Source: DSVZ01 sp964568145 (lineage in GTDB: Bacteria > Verrucomicrobiota > Verrucomicrobiia > Limisphaerales > J093). From it: a DNA stretch of 64,000 nt. The stretch spans positions 1 to 64,000 of the forward strand of contig CAZMOZ010000016.1 of NCBI GenBank assembly GCA_964568145.1, in the 5' to 3' direction. The notes beneath the pieces were generated by a model that saw only the letters and a list, made by a program, of their open reading frames with translations, had not been told where the DNA came from and ran no database searches. Positions 1 to 8,997 of the stretch are shown one piece after another; the stretch's first letter is position 1; every line of letters starts with the position of its first letter. The translations under genes and the position numbers were made by a program.

Positions 1-127
1 TCAGCAGATATTCGTTGGTCGCGCTCCAGTGATGCTCCCCCCGCAGGATGCCGCTCACGGGAACGGTGGCGGCGGTGACTGTTGACGCTCCCGCCAGCAA
101 GGTCGCGGCGAGAGCGAGGTTTCGCAT
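1..127 (-). CDS. Secreted protein, N-terminal fragment (runs off the left edge)
   Basis: The minus strand from the ATG at 125-127 reads without a stop to the window edge, giving about 42 residues. They begin MRNLALAATLLAGAS, a short positively charged start followed by a hydrophobic stretch ending near TVTAA, which is a typical Sec signal peptide. The following residues (VPVSGILRGEHHWSATNEY) resemble the start of secreted proteins with repetitive beta structure, but too little remains to name a family. It lies about 200 bases downstream of the TonB-dependent receptor on the same strand, so it may be an exported partner of that receptor; this is inference. Confidence 0.55.
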   Translation of the reverse strand, partial: MRNLALAATLLAGASTVTAATVPVSGILRGEHHWSATNEYLL

Positions 128-329
128 TGTCTGATATCGTTTCATAATCGAATGTCGTTTCATAATCGGAATGGGCTGCGCGGCGCGCCGGGCTCCAGTG
201 CCTTGGCACGGCCACCGCGGGGAAGAGACTCCGCGCTTTCTGTGGAACCTAGATGGCGGACGGGTTACAAAGCGGTATCAAAGCCGCCCTCGCGGCCGGA
301 ACGGGCCAGGGCCGTGCGCCCGGATGGTC

Positions 330-3300
330 TCAGTATTCGTAAGACAGCGAGAGCCCGAAGGTGACGCCCCGGTTGTGGGACGAGTAGATGAACTCGCGGT
401 CCGTCGGCCCGCCGACCGCGTAAGTGCGGAGAATCTTCGGGTCGAGCAGGTTGCGCGCGGTGAATTTCGCCTTCAGCCCTTTGGCCAGCCGTTGCGAGAT
501 CACGAGGTCCAGGCTGGGTGCCGCCTGCTCGTAGATGTCCCAGCCGTTGTTTACGATCAAGGCCAGCCGCTCGGCCGCGTAATAGCAGGCGAGGGTGACG
601 CTTGTCCCCATGCGCTCGTTGTCGTAGGACAGGTCGGCGTTGAGGATGTAAGGCGACTGGTCGTAGAGCGGGCGGGTGTTGAACCATTCGCCGGTGGCTT
701 GGAACTTCATCTCCTGAATCTCCGGCTGGAGCGCGACCTCGGTGTCAATCCATGCGGCGTTCAGGCCGAAGCTGAACGGCCGGAGGTTCGGCTCGAGGAA
801 CGCCAAATTCTGCCGCGCCTCGAACTCGACGCCCCAGACCGTCGCCTCCGGCGTGTTCAGGAAGGTGACGAAGTCCGACGACGCGGTCCAGATGGGCGTG
901 CCGTCCGGGCTGAGCGTGGCGTTGAATTTCTCGATCGGGTCCTCGAGGATCTTGTAGAACGCGCCCGCGGAGAGCAGCCCGCCACCGGGCGTGAACCATT
1001 CCCAGCGGGCGTCGAGGTTCCGGATGTGGGTCATCTTCAGGAACGGGTTGCCTTCGACGATCTGGTCGCCTGTCACGTCGAAGCTGCGGTAGCGGGCGAA
1101 CTCCCGGTAGGTGGGCCGGGCGACGGTTTCGGCATAGCTGAGCCGCACATTCATCTGGTCGCGCAGTTCCCAACTGAGGTTCACCGCCGGCAGCGCGTCG
1201 CCCTCGTCAATCGTGCCGGTGAAGGTTTGTGCCGACTGAAACGCCGAGGAGCTGACCTCGAGCAGGGTGGTCTCGTAACGCGCGCCCCCCGTCAGGCGCA
1301 CGCGCGGCGCCACTGGAATCTCCGCCATCCCGTACACGGCGTAGATGTCCTGGAGCCCGTCGTAGTAGTTGTTGCCGAAGGTCGAATTCAGGCTGCGGGC
1401 GAACACGTAGCGGGAGCGGTTGTTCTGCGTCACCAAGCGCGGCGGCGGCGCGTTCGTGCCCAGCATGTACTCGTACGGGAAGGTCTCGATGTCCACCAGG
1501 CTGCCGTTGCCGCCCGCGTAGCTAAAGGTGCGCTCGGTGAACGCGCGGTCGGATTGGCTGCCCCAGACGCCGCTTTTCACCTTCCAGGGCAGGCCGCGCC
1601 AGTCTTCGCCGGGCAGCGTGAGATCCAGCTTGGCGTTGAGGTTCTGGTCCTCGAGCGCCCGGAAATAGCGCGTCGGGCGTTCGGGAAACGGCGTGTTGTT
1701 GCTGATCAGGTCCACGCCCCGCAGCGGGTCGTCGGGGTTCTGCGGGTTGGGGTAGCTGATGAAATTGAAGTAACGCAGGTCCGGCTCGAGCTGGGAGGTG
1801 TTGGCGAAAGAGATCAGCCAGTCCGCGGCGAGGTCGTTCAGCGGCGGGATCACGTGCGCGCCGCGGAACTGGTGCGCGGTGAGGTTGCGTTCCGTCCAGT
1901 GCAGCTCGTTGAGGTGCGTGCGGCGCGCGTCGTTGAACTGGTCCTCGCCGCTGCTTTCGATCTGCCCGGTGAGTTTGCGGGCGGTGTCCTCGGCGTTCTG
2001 CGCGTAAAGGAAGGTGTAGCCCAGCTCGTGGCGCTCGAAGAACCGGCTGGCCAGGCTGGCCAGCGCCGACCATTGCGCCACGCTGGCCGACCGGGAGTCC
2101 TGGTAGTCCTGGTAAATCTCCGGCTCGCCGCCCGCCGGCCGGTAGCGGCGCCGGATGCCGTCCTCGTAAAACCGGTAGTCGTGCTCGTAGCTCAGGTTCG
2201 CGAACCAGCCCAGCGGAATCTCCTTCAGCTTGACCGTGTCCCCGACGAGCAGGCTGAAGTCGTGGTCGGGCGGCGCCTCGCGGTCGGGGCCCATGAACGG
2301 CGTGCCGAACGAGCGGACCAGCCGGTCCATCCTGGCTGCGGCGGCGGTCTTCTCGGCCAGCGGGATGTTCTGGCTTCCGCTGGTGGCCGTGGAAAGCAGC
2401 CTCTGGAGATCGTCGCCGGAAACGTCCTCCAGCTCGCCGGGCATCGCGCGCGTGCCGTCGTCCAGCGCCAGGAAGTCCGTGCCGCCGCCAGGATAGGCGA
2501 GGAACCGCTCGTTGCCCGTGGCCTGCGTGTTGTAGCCCACGCCCGCGTTGATCTTGAAGAGGAACCGCTCCGGAAAGGACTTGGTCCGGATGTCCATGAC
2601 CCCGCCGGAGAACCCGCCCGGCAGGTCCGGCGTGAAGGTCTTGCTCACCGAGACGTTCTGGATCACCTCGGCGGGGAAGAGGTCGAGCTGCACGGCGCGC
2701 CGGTACGGGTCCGCGCTGGGCACGTCCGCGCCGTTGAGCAGCGCGAGGTTGTAGCGGTCACTGAGCCCGCGGATGACCGCGAACTTGCCCTCCACCACGG
2801 ACACGCCGGTGATCTTGGTCATGATCTCCGCGGCGTCGCCGGCCGCCAGCCGGCTGAAGCGTTCGGTGCCGATGGCTTCGATCAGCGCGCTCACGCTCTG
2901 GCGCTCGACCAGCAGCTCCTGCTCCTGCTGTTCGAGCTCCGGCGCGGTCACGACGTATTCCTCCAGCTCGTAGAACTCGGGCCGGAGGCTGATGTTGACC
3001 TGCGAGGCCTGGCCCGGAGCCACCAGCACCTCGGTGACGATCGCGCGGGCGTAGCCGGGCTTCGAGAATTGGACGGTGTGCAAGCCCGGTGGGACCGGGC
3101 TCAGCTCGAAACGCCCCTGGGCATCGGTCGTCACGGCCAGAGTCGTGCCGCGCAGGCTCACCGCCACGCCGGCGAGCGGCTGGCCGTTCCAGCTTTCCAG
3201 CGTGGTCCCGCGGATGGACCCGGCCCCGGCCTGGGCCCGGGCCGAGCAGCAGGCGAACAGCAGCAGCGGGCCCGCCAGCCAGACGAAACGCAGCCCGACC

Positions 3301-3410
3301 GTGGCCGCCGGCCACCGCGGAAAGGCGAGGCGGATGAATCTCAAGCCGAAAACCAAAGTTGGGCAGGCGGGACGCACTGCGCTGCGGCCGATTTCGGTTT
3401 TCGGACTCAA
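330..3410 (-). CDS. TonB-dependent outer-membrane receptor with carboxypeptidase-regulatory-like N-terminal domain
   Basis: Up to 1026 residues. After a hydrophobic export segment ending in CCSARAQA (about residues 40-60) comes a carboxypeptidase-regulatory-like beta-sandwich (GTTLESWNGQPLAGVAVSL onward, residues 70-150). Next is a plug domain (EIMTKITGVSVVEGKFAVIRG, roughly 195-280), then a long beta-barrel ending in an aromatic residue (LSLSYEY), as expected for an outer-membrane barrel. The role is active uptake of a substrate, unknown here, powered by the TonB/ExbB/ExbD set encoded immediately upstream on the same strand. The first 22 residues are encoded by a dispersed palindromic repeat (3346-3404), so the annotated ATG at 3410 may be false. 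A TTG at 3342-3344 would give a shorter signal peptide. Confidence 0.9.
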   Translation of the reverse strand: MSPKTEIGRSAVRPACPTLVFGLRFIRLAFPRWPAATVGLRFVWLAGPLLLFACCSARAQAGAGSIRGTTLESWNGQPLAGVAVSLRGTTLAVTTDAQGRFELSPVPPGLHTVQFSKPGYARAIVTEVLVAPGQASQVNISLRPEFYELEEYVVTAPELEQQEQELLVERQSVSALIEAIGTERFSRLAAGDAAEIMTKITGVSVVEGKFAVIRGLSDRYNLALLNGADVPSADPYRRAVQLDLFPAEVIQNVSVSKTFTPDLPGGFSGGVMDIRTKSFPERFLFKINAGVGYNTQATGNERFLAYPGGGTDFLALDDGTRAMPGELEDVSGDDLQRLLSTATSGSQNIPLAEKTAAAARMDRLVRSFGTPFMGPDREAPPDHDFSLLVGDTVKLKEIPLGWFANLSYEHDYRFYEDGIRRRYRPAGGEPEIYQDYQDSRSASVAQWSALASLASRFFERHELGYTFLYAQNAEDTARKLTGQIESSGEDQFNDARRTHLNELHWTERNLTAHQFRGAHVIPPLNDLAADWLISFANTSQLEPDLRYFNFISYPNPQNPDDPLRGVDLISNNTPFPERPTRYFRALEDQNLNAKLDLTLPGEDWRGLPWKVKSGVWGSQSDRAFTERTFSYAGGNGSLVDIETFPYEYMLGTNAPPPRLVTQNNRSRYVFARSLNSTFGNNYYDGLQDIYAVYGMAEIPVAPRVRLTGGARYETTLLEVSSSAFQSAQTFTGTIDEGDALPAVNLSWELRDQMNVRLSYAETVARPTYREFARYRSFDVTGDQIVEGNPFLKMTHIRNLDARWEWFTPGGGLLSAGAFYKILEDPIEKFNATLSPDGTPIWTASSDFVTFLNTPEATVWGVEFEARQNLAFLEPNLRPFSFGLNAAWIDTEVALQPEIQEMKFQATGEWFNTRPLYDQSPYILNADLSYDNERMGTSVTLACYYAAERLALIVNNGWDIYEQAAPSLDLVISQRLAKGLKAKFTARNLLDPKILRTYAVGGPTDREFIYSSHNRGVTFGLSLSYEY
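3346..3404. repeat. Dispersed palindromic element, copy A (core type 1)
   Basis: Outer arms CCGAAAACCAAAGTT and ATTTCGGTTTTCGG are near-complementary and enclose a core containing GGCAGGCGGGACGCACTGCG. The same design recurs near 14914, 19365, 30612 and 50011. It lies in the gap between the TPR gene and the receptor gene and reads into the receptor's apparent start. Confidence 0.85.
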
Positions 3411-3444
3411 GCGGGTTCCTCTAGGGGCCGGTTTCGCGGGCGGG

Positions 3445-4896
3445 TCAGCCGCGCGCGCGGGCCGCGAACTGCTCGACCTGGTCGAGGAACCGTTGGACGT
3501 GGTCGCGGGGCTGGAGCTTCTGCGCCTTGCGGAGCAGTTCGACCGCCGGGGCGTATTTGCGCTCCTTGACCAGCAACTGGGCGTGCTTCACCAGCGCGCG
3601 GGCTTCAAAGCCCTCGATCTTGGCCGCCGCGTCGTAACGCGATTCCGCCCGCTCCACCTCGCCGGTGCGCGCGTAGTAATCCCCGGCCATGACCAACGCC
3701 TCGCCGTCCAGCGGATTGCGAAGGAGCAGTTGCTCGAGCACCTGGATGGCCCGCTCGCCGGCGTCGGTGGACAACGCGACGCGGGCCTCCAGCCGCAGGA
3801 GCTTCAGCTCGAGGTCACCCGCGAGGTTCGTGCCGGCTTGGCTGCGGACCCGGTCCAGCAACTGCCGGGTCTCAGCCCAGGCGCCACGGCTGGCGAGCAA
3901 CTCGGCGGCGCGCAGGGCCCGCGGCAAGTCCGGCGGCCCGCCGGCCTCGCCCGCGGCCAGATAGGCGCCCAGCGCCAGCTCCCGCGCGTCCTGGGCCAGG
4001 TACAGGTCGCCCAGCAAAAACAGGTTTTGCGGCGTGGCCTTGCCGAGACGCTTCAACAGTTCGAGCGTGACCGCCGCCCGTTCCAGTTGCTCCTTCTGGA
4101 TGAACACGTTCGCCAGCAGCGTCCACAGGCCTTCCCGCCCGGGATGCTGGCGGATCAACTCCTCGAGCAGGGCGACCGCGTAGTCGTAGTTCGCCGCGGC
4201 CACCGCGCCTTTCACCAGGCCCAGCTTGAGGTCGAGGTTCTCCGGCTCGAAGACCAGCGCCTGCCGGTACGCGGCTTCGGCGGAGGCGGGCCGGCCCGCG
4301 TTCATGAAGGCGAAGCCAAGCAGGCCGAAAATCCGGCCGTCCGCCTCGCCCAGCGACACCGCGCGGGCGAGCGGCTGGATCGCCTGCTCATAACGGCCGT
4401 CACGCACCAGCGCGAAGCCGAGGCTCTTCCACGCGCGGCGGTAATCCGGGAACTTCGCCACCGCAGTCTCGAAATGCTTCACCGCGTTGGTCAGGTCGCC
4501 GGTCTGGAACAGGATGTTGCCGAGGGTGAAATCAAAGACCGCGCTGGCCCCCGGCTTCACCAGCCCTGCGAGCACCGGTACCGCGCGGGCGGGGTCTTCG
4601 CGCAGCAGGGGCACGACCTTGTCCCGGTAGGCGGCCTGTTCCTCCGGCGCGAGCCGCGGCTCGACCTCGGACGCAAAGCCGTAGCCGCCGATCAGCCGGC
4701 GGGTGAACTCGGGGTCGTTCCAGATCGAGGCCAGTGCGTGTTCCGCCGGCAGCGGGGCAAACGTGGTCGGAGCCGTGGCCGGGGCAGGCGCGTCGGATTT
4801 GTCCTTCTTCGGGCTCCGCGACTGCGCGGCGGAGGTCAAGGCGGCCAGCAGGGCCAGCGTCAGGTGGAAGAGCGTGAAAAACCGGTTCATGGCCAT
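3445..4896 (-). CDS. Tetratricopeptide-repeat periplasmic protein of the TonB locus
   Basis: 483 residues from the chosen ATG at 4894-4896 (MAMNRFFTLFHLTLALLAA), which places a clean signal peptide first. An upstream in-frame start would overlap tonB and add an unlikely basic leader. The mature part is alanine/leucine-rich helical repeats, for example HFETAVAKFPDYRRAWKSLG and AYRQALVFEPENLDLKLGL, spaced about 34 residues, so multiple TPR units. TPR proteins commonly follow DUF3450-ExbB-ExbD-TonB gene sets, where they are thought to act in the periplasm as scaffolds; their exact function is unknown. The gene lies 26 bases after tonB and about 34 bases before the receptor, consistent with one operon. 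Confidence 0.82.
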   Translation of the reverse strand: MAMNRFFTLFHLTLALLAALTSAAQSRSPKKDKSDAPAPATAPTTFAPLPAEHALASIWNDPEFTRRLIGGYGFASEVEPRLAPEEQAAYRDKVVPLLREDPARAVPVLAGLVKPGASAVFDFTLGNILFQTGDLTNAVKHFETAVAKFPDYRRAWKSLGFALVRDGRYEQAIQPLARAVSLGEADGRIFGLLGFAFMNAGRPASAEAAYRQALVFEPENLDLKLGLVKGAVAAANYDYAVALLEELIRQHPGREGLWTLLANVFIQKEQLERAAVTLELLKRLGKATPQNLFLLGDLYLAQDARELALGAYLAAGEAGGPPDLPRALRAAELLASRGAWAETRQLLDRVRSQAGTNLAGDLELKLLRLEARVALSTDAGERAIQVLEQLLLRNPLDGEALVMAGDYYARTGEVERAESRYDAAAKIEGFEARALVKHAQLLVKERKYAPAVELLRKAQKLQPRDHVQRFLDQVEQFAARARG

Positions 4897-4922
4897 GGAC
4901 AGGGGGTGGGCGACGCGGCGCC

Positions 4923-5588
4923 TCAGCCGGAGGTCAGTTGAAACTTCATGGGAATACGGATGAAACTGCGCACCGGCTGGCCGTCTTTGTAGCCCGGCTT
5001 GAATCGCCACTTGCGGATGGCTTCGAGCGCGGGCGCCTCGAACTCGGGCCGCGTGGAGCGCTCGATCCGCGGGTCTTCGACGCGGCCTTCCTCGTTGAGG
5101 ATGAAAACCAGCGTGACCTGGCCTTCAATCCGGGCCCTCTGCAACGCCCGCGGGTACACCGGCGGCACCTGCGAGACGGCCTCGGGGCGTTTCTCCAGAT
5201 CGGTGACATCGAACGCTTCCTGCGCGATCGCCTCGACGACCGCCGGCGCGGCCGCGGCGCCGAAGCCTTCGAGCGCGCCGCCGGAGCCCAGCGCCACCTC
5301 GAGATCGGCCGAGAGCGGGACTTGGGACGGCGCGGCGTCGGCCAGTTGCGGGTCGGCGGGCAGCTCGGTCTCCGGCGCGGTCTCCGGCGGCGGCGCCGGC
5401 GGCTCCTCCTCGACCGGCGGCGGCAGGTCGGCCGTGCCGGCTTTGCGCAGCTCGAGGGTGCGCGCGGGCTTCGCGACGATGTGCGTGAAGGGGAGGATCG
5501 CGAACAGCAGCGCGGTGAACCCGACGGACACGAACATCGGCACCACCCAGCCCGTCGAGCCGCGGTCGCCCTGATACACTTTGCGCAT
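4923..5588 (-). CDS. tonB: Energy transducer TonB
   Basis: 221 residues. An N-terminal signal anchor (WVVPMFVSVGFTALLFAIL, about residues 14-33) is followed by a proline-rich spacer (LPPPVEEEPPAPPPETAPE, 54-72) and a C-terminal TonB domain (from PPVYPRALQRARIEGQVTLV, about 142-221, ending near the conserved KWRFKPG). TonB carries the proton-motive force from ExbB/ExbD to outer-membrane receptors, and one such receptor is encoded two genes downstream. The gene follows exbD by 23 bases on the same strand. Length is normal for the family. Confidence 0.93.
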   Translation of the reverse strand: MRKVYQGDRGSTGWVVPMFVSVGFTALLFAILPFTHIVAKPARTLELRKAGTADLPPPVEEEPPAPPPETAPETELPADPQLADAAPSQVPLSADLEVALGSGGALEGFGAAAAPAVVEAIAQEAFDVTDLEKRPEAVSQVPPVYPRALQRARIEGQVTLVFILNEEGRVEDPRIERSTRPEFEAPALEAIRKWRFKPGYKDGQPVRSFIRIPMKFQLTSG

Positions 5589-5611
5589 GCGGAGGTCAGG
5601 GCGCCGGCCGC

Positions 5612-6016
5612 TCAGCCTTTTTCGGTGGCCAGGCTGACATCCCGGGCGCCACCCAGCTTGGCCTCGTCAATGACGCGGATGACCATGCCCGAGCGGGCGT
5701 TTTCGTCGGCCTGGATGACCACGGGCAGCGGTTCCTTGGCGCAGAGTCGTTTGACGGTGGGGCGCACCCCGCCCAAGCCGATTTCCTTGCCGCCGTACGC
5801 CACCTTGCCGTCGCCGGTGACGGCAAAGATGATGCTGTTCTTCTCCAACTGCCGGGCGCTGGCGGCTTGGGGTTTGTCCACCTGCACGCCCGGTTCCTCG
5901 ATGAAGCTGGTGGTCGAGACGAAGAAGATCAGCAGGAACATGATCACGTCAATGAGCGGGATCAGGTTCAGCTCGATGGGCTCTTCAGGCTCGCCCAATG
6001 TACGCCGGAATCTCAT
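5612..6016 (-). CDS. exbD: Biopolymer transport protein ExbD/TolR
   Basis: 134 residues with one N-terminal membrane segment (NLIPLIDVIMFLLIFFVST, residues 17-35). Asp23 inside it corresponds to the conserved proton-pathway aspartate of ExbD/TolR. The periplasmic domain follows to the C-terminus. It forms the proton-driven motor with ExbB and energises TonB. Its ATG overlaps the stop of the upstream exbB gene by four bases, a sign of translational coupling. Length and layout are standard for the family. Confidence 0.93.
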   Translation of the reverse strand: MRFRRTLGEPEEPIELNLIPLIDVIMFLLIFFVSTTSFIEEPGVQVDKPQAASARQLEKNSIIFAVTGDGKVAYGGKEIGLGGVRPTVKRLCAKEPLPVVIQADENARSGMVIRVIDEAKLGGARDVSLATEKG

Positions 6017-6693
6017 GCAGGAACAATGGCGGGCGTGGGTTCAACAACTGCAGGCCGGGGAGGACGCTCTGGCCGCCGCGTCAGCGGCGGCGCGAAGTCC
6101 CGGAAGACCGGGCGGAAATGCCGCAGGGTGATGCCCTCGAGACGGGCGAGGAAGGCCACGTACTCGTCCCGCAGCCGCTTCACCACATGCGCCATCAGGA
6201 GGCCGGGAATCGCGACCATCATGCCGGTCTGCGTGGCGACCAGCGCCTCGCTGATGCCCCGGGCGATGATCTCCGAGGTGGAACTGCCGCCCACGCCGAT
6301 GGCTTTGAACGTCAGCAGCATTCCCAGCACCGTGCCGAGCAGGCCGAAGAGCGGCGCCGCCACCACCAGCACCTTCAAAAACGCCAGCCGCCGGTCGAGG
6401 TCGGTGACCTGCGACGTCTCCACCTCGCGGAAGCGCCCCTCGATGTCCCGGAGGGAACGCACCTCGTCCTGGGTGTAGCGGATCAGTTCGCGCACCTGGG
6501 CGGGGGCGTGGCCGGGCTCCGCAACCCACCGCTGGATCACGGCGTCGCTCGCGCGCTTGAGCCCGCGGCGCGGGGTGGAGTGGAGCAGATGCGCGGCGGT
6601 GGCGTACATGAGGAGCGCCAGCAGTGCCAGGGCGGGCATCACCCAGCCGCCGCTGGTCCACGTGTGCATCATCTGTTCGAGGATCGGATTCAT
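6013..6693 (-). CDS. exbB: MotA/TolQ/ExbB proton channel family protein
   Basis: 226 residues with three hydrophobic segments: GWVMPALALLALLMYATAA (about 15-34), a second around VLVVAAPLFGLLGTVLGML (about 110-130) and a third around MMVAIPGLLMAHVV (about 155-170). The GLLGTVLGM stretch is the family signature. It is the simple ExbB subunit working with ExbD and TonB. It is the second ExbB-type gene of the operon; the first, upstream, carries an extra periplasmic coiled-coil region. The end overlaps the exbD start. Confidence 0.92.
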   Translation of the reverse strand: MNPILEQMMHTWTSGGWVMPALALLALLMYATAAHLLHSTPRRGLKRASDAVIQRWVAEPGHAPAQVRELIRYTQDEVRSLRDIEGRFREVETSQVTDLDRRLAFLKVLVVAAPLFGLLGTVLGMLLTFKAIGVGGSSTSEIIARGISEALVATQTGMMVAIPGLLMAHVVKRLRDEYVAFLARLEGITLRHFRPVFRDFAPPLTRRPERPPRPAVVEPTPAIVPA

Positions 6694-6714
6694 GGGAGGG
6701 GTTTGGGGTGACGG

Positions 6715-8196
6715 CTAACTCAGGGCCAGGCTGTTGGATTGGGGCAGGCCGTTGATGAAACCCACCGCGGTTTGTTCCAAGCTGCCCACGAGGCCCTTGG
6801 CCCGTCGGGTGAGAAAGGCGTGAGCGAGCAGCGCCGGGATCGCCACGGCCATGCCGGTGGCCGTGCAGATCAGCGCCTCGGAGATGCCCGCCGCCAGCAC
6901 CTTGGGGTCGCCGCTGCCAAAGCTCGAAATCAGCTTGAACGTGGCGATCATGCCCATGACCGTGCCCAGCAGACCCAGCAGCGGGCCGGTGGTGGCGGCC
7001 AGGGCAAGGAAGGGCAGCCCGCGTTCCAGCCGCGTCCGCGCGCCGAGCATCTTCTCGTAAGCGATCTCCTCGATGTATTCCTTCCGGTCGTCCACGTGCT
7101 CGACGGCCGCCGCCAGCAAGTCCCCGGCGGGTCCGCCGATGGCGCGGGCGCGGGTCAGGGCGCCGGCGGTGCTGCCGTGGGCGATGTCCTTGAGGATGGC
7201 CTCGAGTTCCTGCGGCGTGGCCAGGCGCACCCGCGCGAGCTGGACCCACTTGAACAACGCCACCACCAAGCTCGCGGCGCCCAGTGCCAGCAGCGGCGCC
7301 ATCGCCCAGCCGCCCTTCTTGATCTTCTCCCAGAGATTCTCCTCGAGCAGCGTCAGCTTGAAGGCGTTGCCCAGCGTGGGGTCAAGCATCATCTGTCCCT
7401 GGCCGGTGGTCACCAGGGCGCGGCTCGCCGTCGCGGTCGCGCGGTCCACCGCGAGGACCGTGGGGTCGGCGCGGTTCAACTCCTGTTGCAGCAGGCCGGC
7501 GGTGTCCCCGGCGTCGCTCGCGAACATCGCCACCGGCCCGAACAAGGCCACCCGGCCCGCCTGGACCAGGCCGCGTTGATCCAGCGCCTGGCCGGGGAAG
7601 ATTTCGCCGCCCAACGCGGCCGCAGCCCGCTCGAGCGCGGTCTTCAGAATCGCGGAGCGTTGGTCGAAGCGCTCCGCCGGGGTCGGCCCCGGCGCCACGG
7701 CGGCTTTCTCCACCGCCTCCAGCACGGCCTGATAACGCGGTTCCTCAATGAAATTCAACCGGGAGCGGAAGGCCCGCGTGTATTCCGTGAGGAGCGAATC
7801 GAGATACTTCACCTCGTCGCCCCGGCTCCTGGCCTCGGCCTTGAGGGCGTTGAGCGCTACCAACTGGTTCTCCGCAAAGCGCTGCGCCCGGGCCAGCTCC
7901 GCCCGCCGGTCAGCGAACTGCTGCTCGAGTTCGCGCAGGCGCCGCGCCAACGGAAGCCGCTCGGATTCGACCTGCTGTCGCATGGACGCCAGCTCGGCTA
8001 GGGATTTTTCGAGGTCCGCGGCGGCGCCGGCCGCCATGCCCTCGAGGTCTTGCGCGGACAGACCGGCCGCGGCCACCACGCCCGTGAGCAGCAGGGTCAA
8101 CGACCGGAGCTTCGACCCCGGACCTGAAGTTGCGCGGGTGGAGTGAGCCGCGCCGCCGCGAGTGCCGGTTTTCGGTTTTCGGAAAAGATGCTTCAT
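6715..8196 (-). CDS. ExbB-type protein with N-terminal periplasmic coiled-coil extension (TtpC-like)
   Basis: 493 residues. An N-terminal export segment (SLTLLLTGVVAAAGLSAQ, about 32-50) is followed by a charged coiled coil (roughly 55-130) and a soluble region to about 290. The C-terminal 200 residues are a MotA/TolQ/ExbB domain with membrane segments near 295-319, 394-420 and 440-462, including GLLGTVMGMIATF. Such long ExbB proteins occur with DUF3450 proteins in the TonB2/TtpC-type systems of vibrios and marine bacteria, where the extra region contacts the periplasmic machinery. The first codons (RKPKTG) overlap a short run resembling half of the dispersed palindrome, so the exact start is not certain. 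Confidence 0.88.
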   Translation of the reverse strand: MKHLFRKPKTGTRGGAAHSTRATSGPGSKLRSLTLLLTGVVAAAGLSAQDLEGMAAGAAADLEKSLAELASMRQQVESERLPLARRLRELEQQFADRRAELARAQRFAENQLVALNALKAEARSRGDEVKYLDSLLTEYTRAFRSRLNFIEEPRYQAVLEAVEKAAVAPGPTPAERFDQRSAILKTALERAAAALGGEIFPGQALDQRGLVQAGRVALFGPVAMFASDAGDTAGLLQQELNRADPTVLAVDRATATASRALVTTGQGQMMLDPTLGNAFKLTLLEENLWEKIKKGGWAMAPLLALGAASLVVALFKWVQLARVRLATPQELEAILKDIAHGSTAGALTRARAIGGPAGDLLAAAVEHVDDRKEYIEEIAYEKMLGARTRLERGLPFLALAATTGPLLGLLGTVMGMIATFKLISSFGSGDPKVLAAGISEALICTATGMAVAIPALLAHAFLTRRAKGLVGSLEQTAVGFINGLPQSNSLALS

Positions 8197-8229
8197 GGAA
8201 AACGGGGGCCTCCAGGTGGGCGTGAGAGG

Positions 8230-8997
8230 TTACCGGATTTGCGCGGGCAGAGGGATGAACCGGGCCGGGCGTTCGTTGCGGTAGATGCGCAAGACTTCGC
8301 GCACCGACGCCGCCAGGCCGGGCTCGACCTTCCATTCCCAGCCGCTGGCTCCCGGCGTTCCCCACCCCGCGAAATCGCCGGCTTCGTTCACGAAGTAGGC
8401 CGCGCCGAGCCCGACATAGACCGTCTCGACGGCCACCTCGGCGCCTTGCTGGTCGCGGCGCTTCTCGCTGAACACGGTCACGGCGTTGTTGAACTTGTCG
8501 AGTTCGTTTAGTACTCCGACCAGCGCCTGGATGTGCTCCGGGCTCGTGATCCGCCTCGGCGCGCTCGCGGCGGGCAGGCGGTTGAGGAAAGGCCTCAAAA
8601 GATCCTGCAACGGCGCCGGCAGCCGGGGCACAAGCTGGTTGACCTCCTGCTGGAAACCGGCGGCGAACCGGGCGGCCTGCTCGAGCGCCGCCTGGGAGGT
8701 TTTCAGCGATTCCTCGGCCTGCCGCCGCTCCTTCTCCGCCTCGACGGTGTTCGTGCTCAGCCCGGCGAACTGCTCCTCGATTGTCCTCAGTTCCCGCTCG
8801 AGCATCGCGATGTTTTGCTCAAGGGTTTCCCTGTCGTTGGCCCAGTCGGCCTGGGTGCGGGAGATCAATTGCCGCGTCTTCACCCACTGCTCGACGGCGG
8901 AGCGGGCCTCATCCAGACCGGCCGCGCGACCTGGCGCGCAGAGCAACGCCAGGCCCAACCAGCCCCACACCCGCCAGACTGCCTGAAATTGTCGCAT
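8230..8997 (-). CDS. DUF3450 family periplasmic coiled-coil protein
   Basis: 255 residues. A signal peptide (WRVWGWLGLALLCAPGRAAG, about 7-26) is followed by a long heptad-patterned region (EQNIAMLERELRTIEEQFAG and onward, to about 110) and a C-terminal globular part with FLNRLPAA and GWEWKVEPGL. DUF3450 proteins are the first gene of ExbB-ExbB-ExbD-TonB-TPR gene sets, and the order here matches exactly. Function is not settled; a periplasmic partner of the extended ExbB protein is likely. It is the first gene of the operon, and a promoter should lie in the gene-free stretch upstream. Confidence 0.85.
   Translation of the reverse strand: MRQFQAVWRVWGWLGLALLCAPGRAAGLDEARSAVEQWVKTRQLISRTQADWANDRETLEQNIAMLERELRTIEEQFAGLSTNTVEAEKERRQAEESLKTSQAALEQAARFAAGFQQEVNQLVPRLPAPLQDLLRPFLNRLPAASAPRRITSPEHIQALVGVLNELDKFNNAVTVFSEKRRDQQGAEVAVETVYVGLGAAYFVNEAGDFAGWGTPGASGWEWKVEPGLAASVREVLRIYRNERPARFIPLPAQIR

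Noticed and set aside
171..3569. A very long plus-strand open frame opposite the TonB-dependent receptor
   Set aside because: Its composition is that of an antisense shadow (Val/Arg/Glu/Gly-rich without motifs), while the minus strand has a clear receptor with plug and barrel.
3076..4941. Plus-strand open frame opposite the TPR gene
   Set aside because: Shadow of the TPR protein on the minus strand; no motifs.
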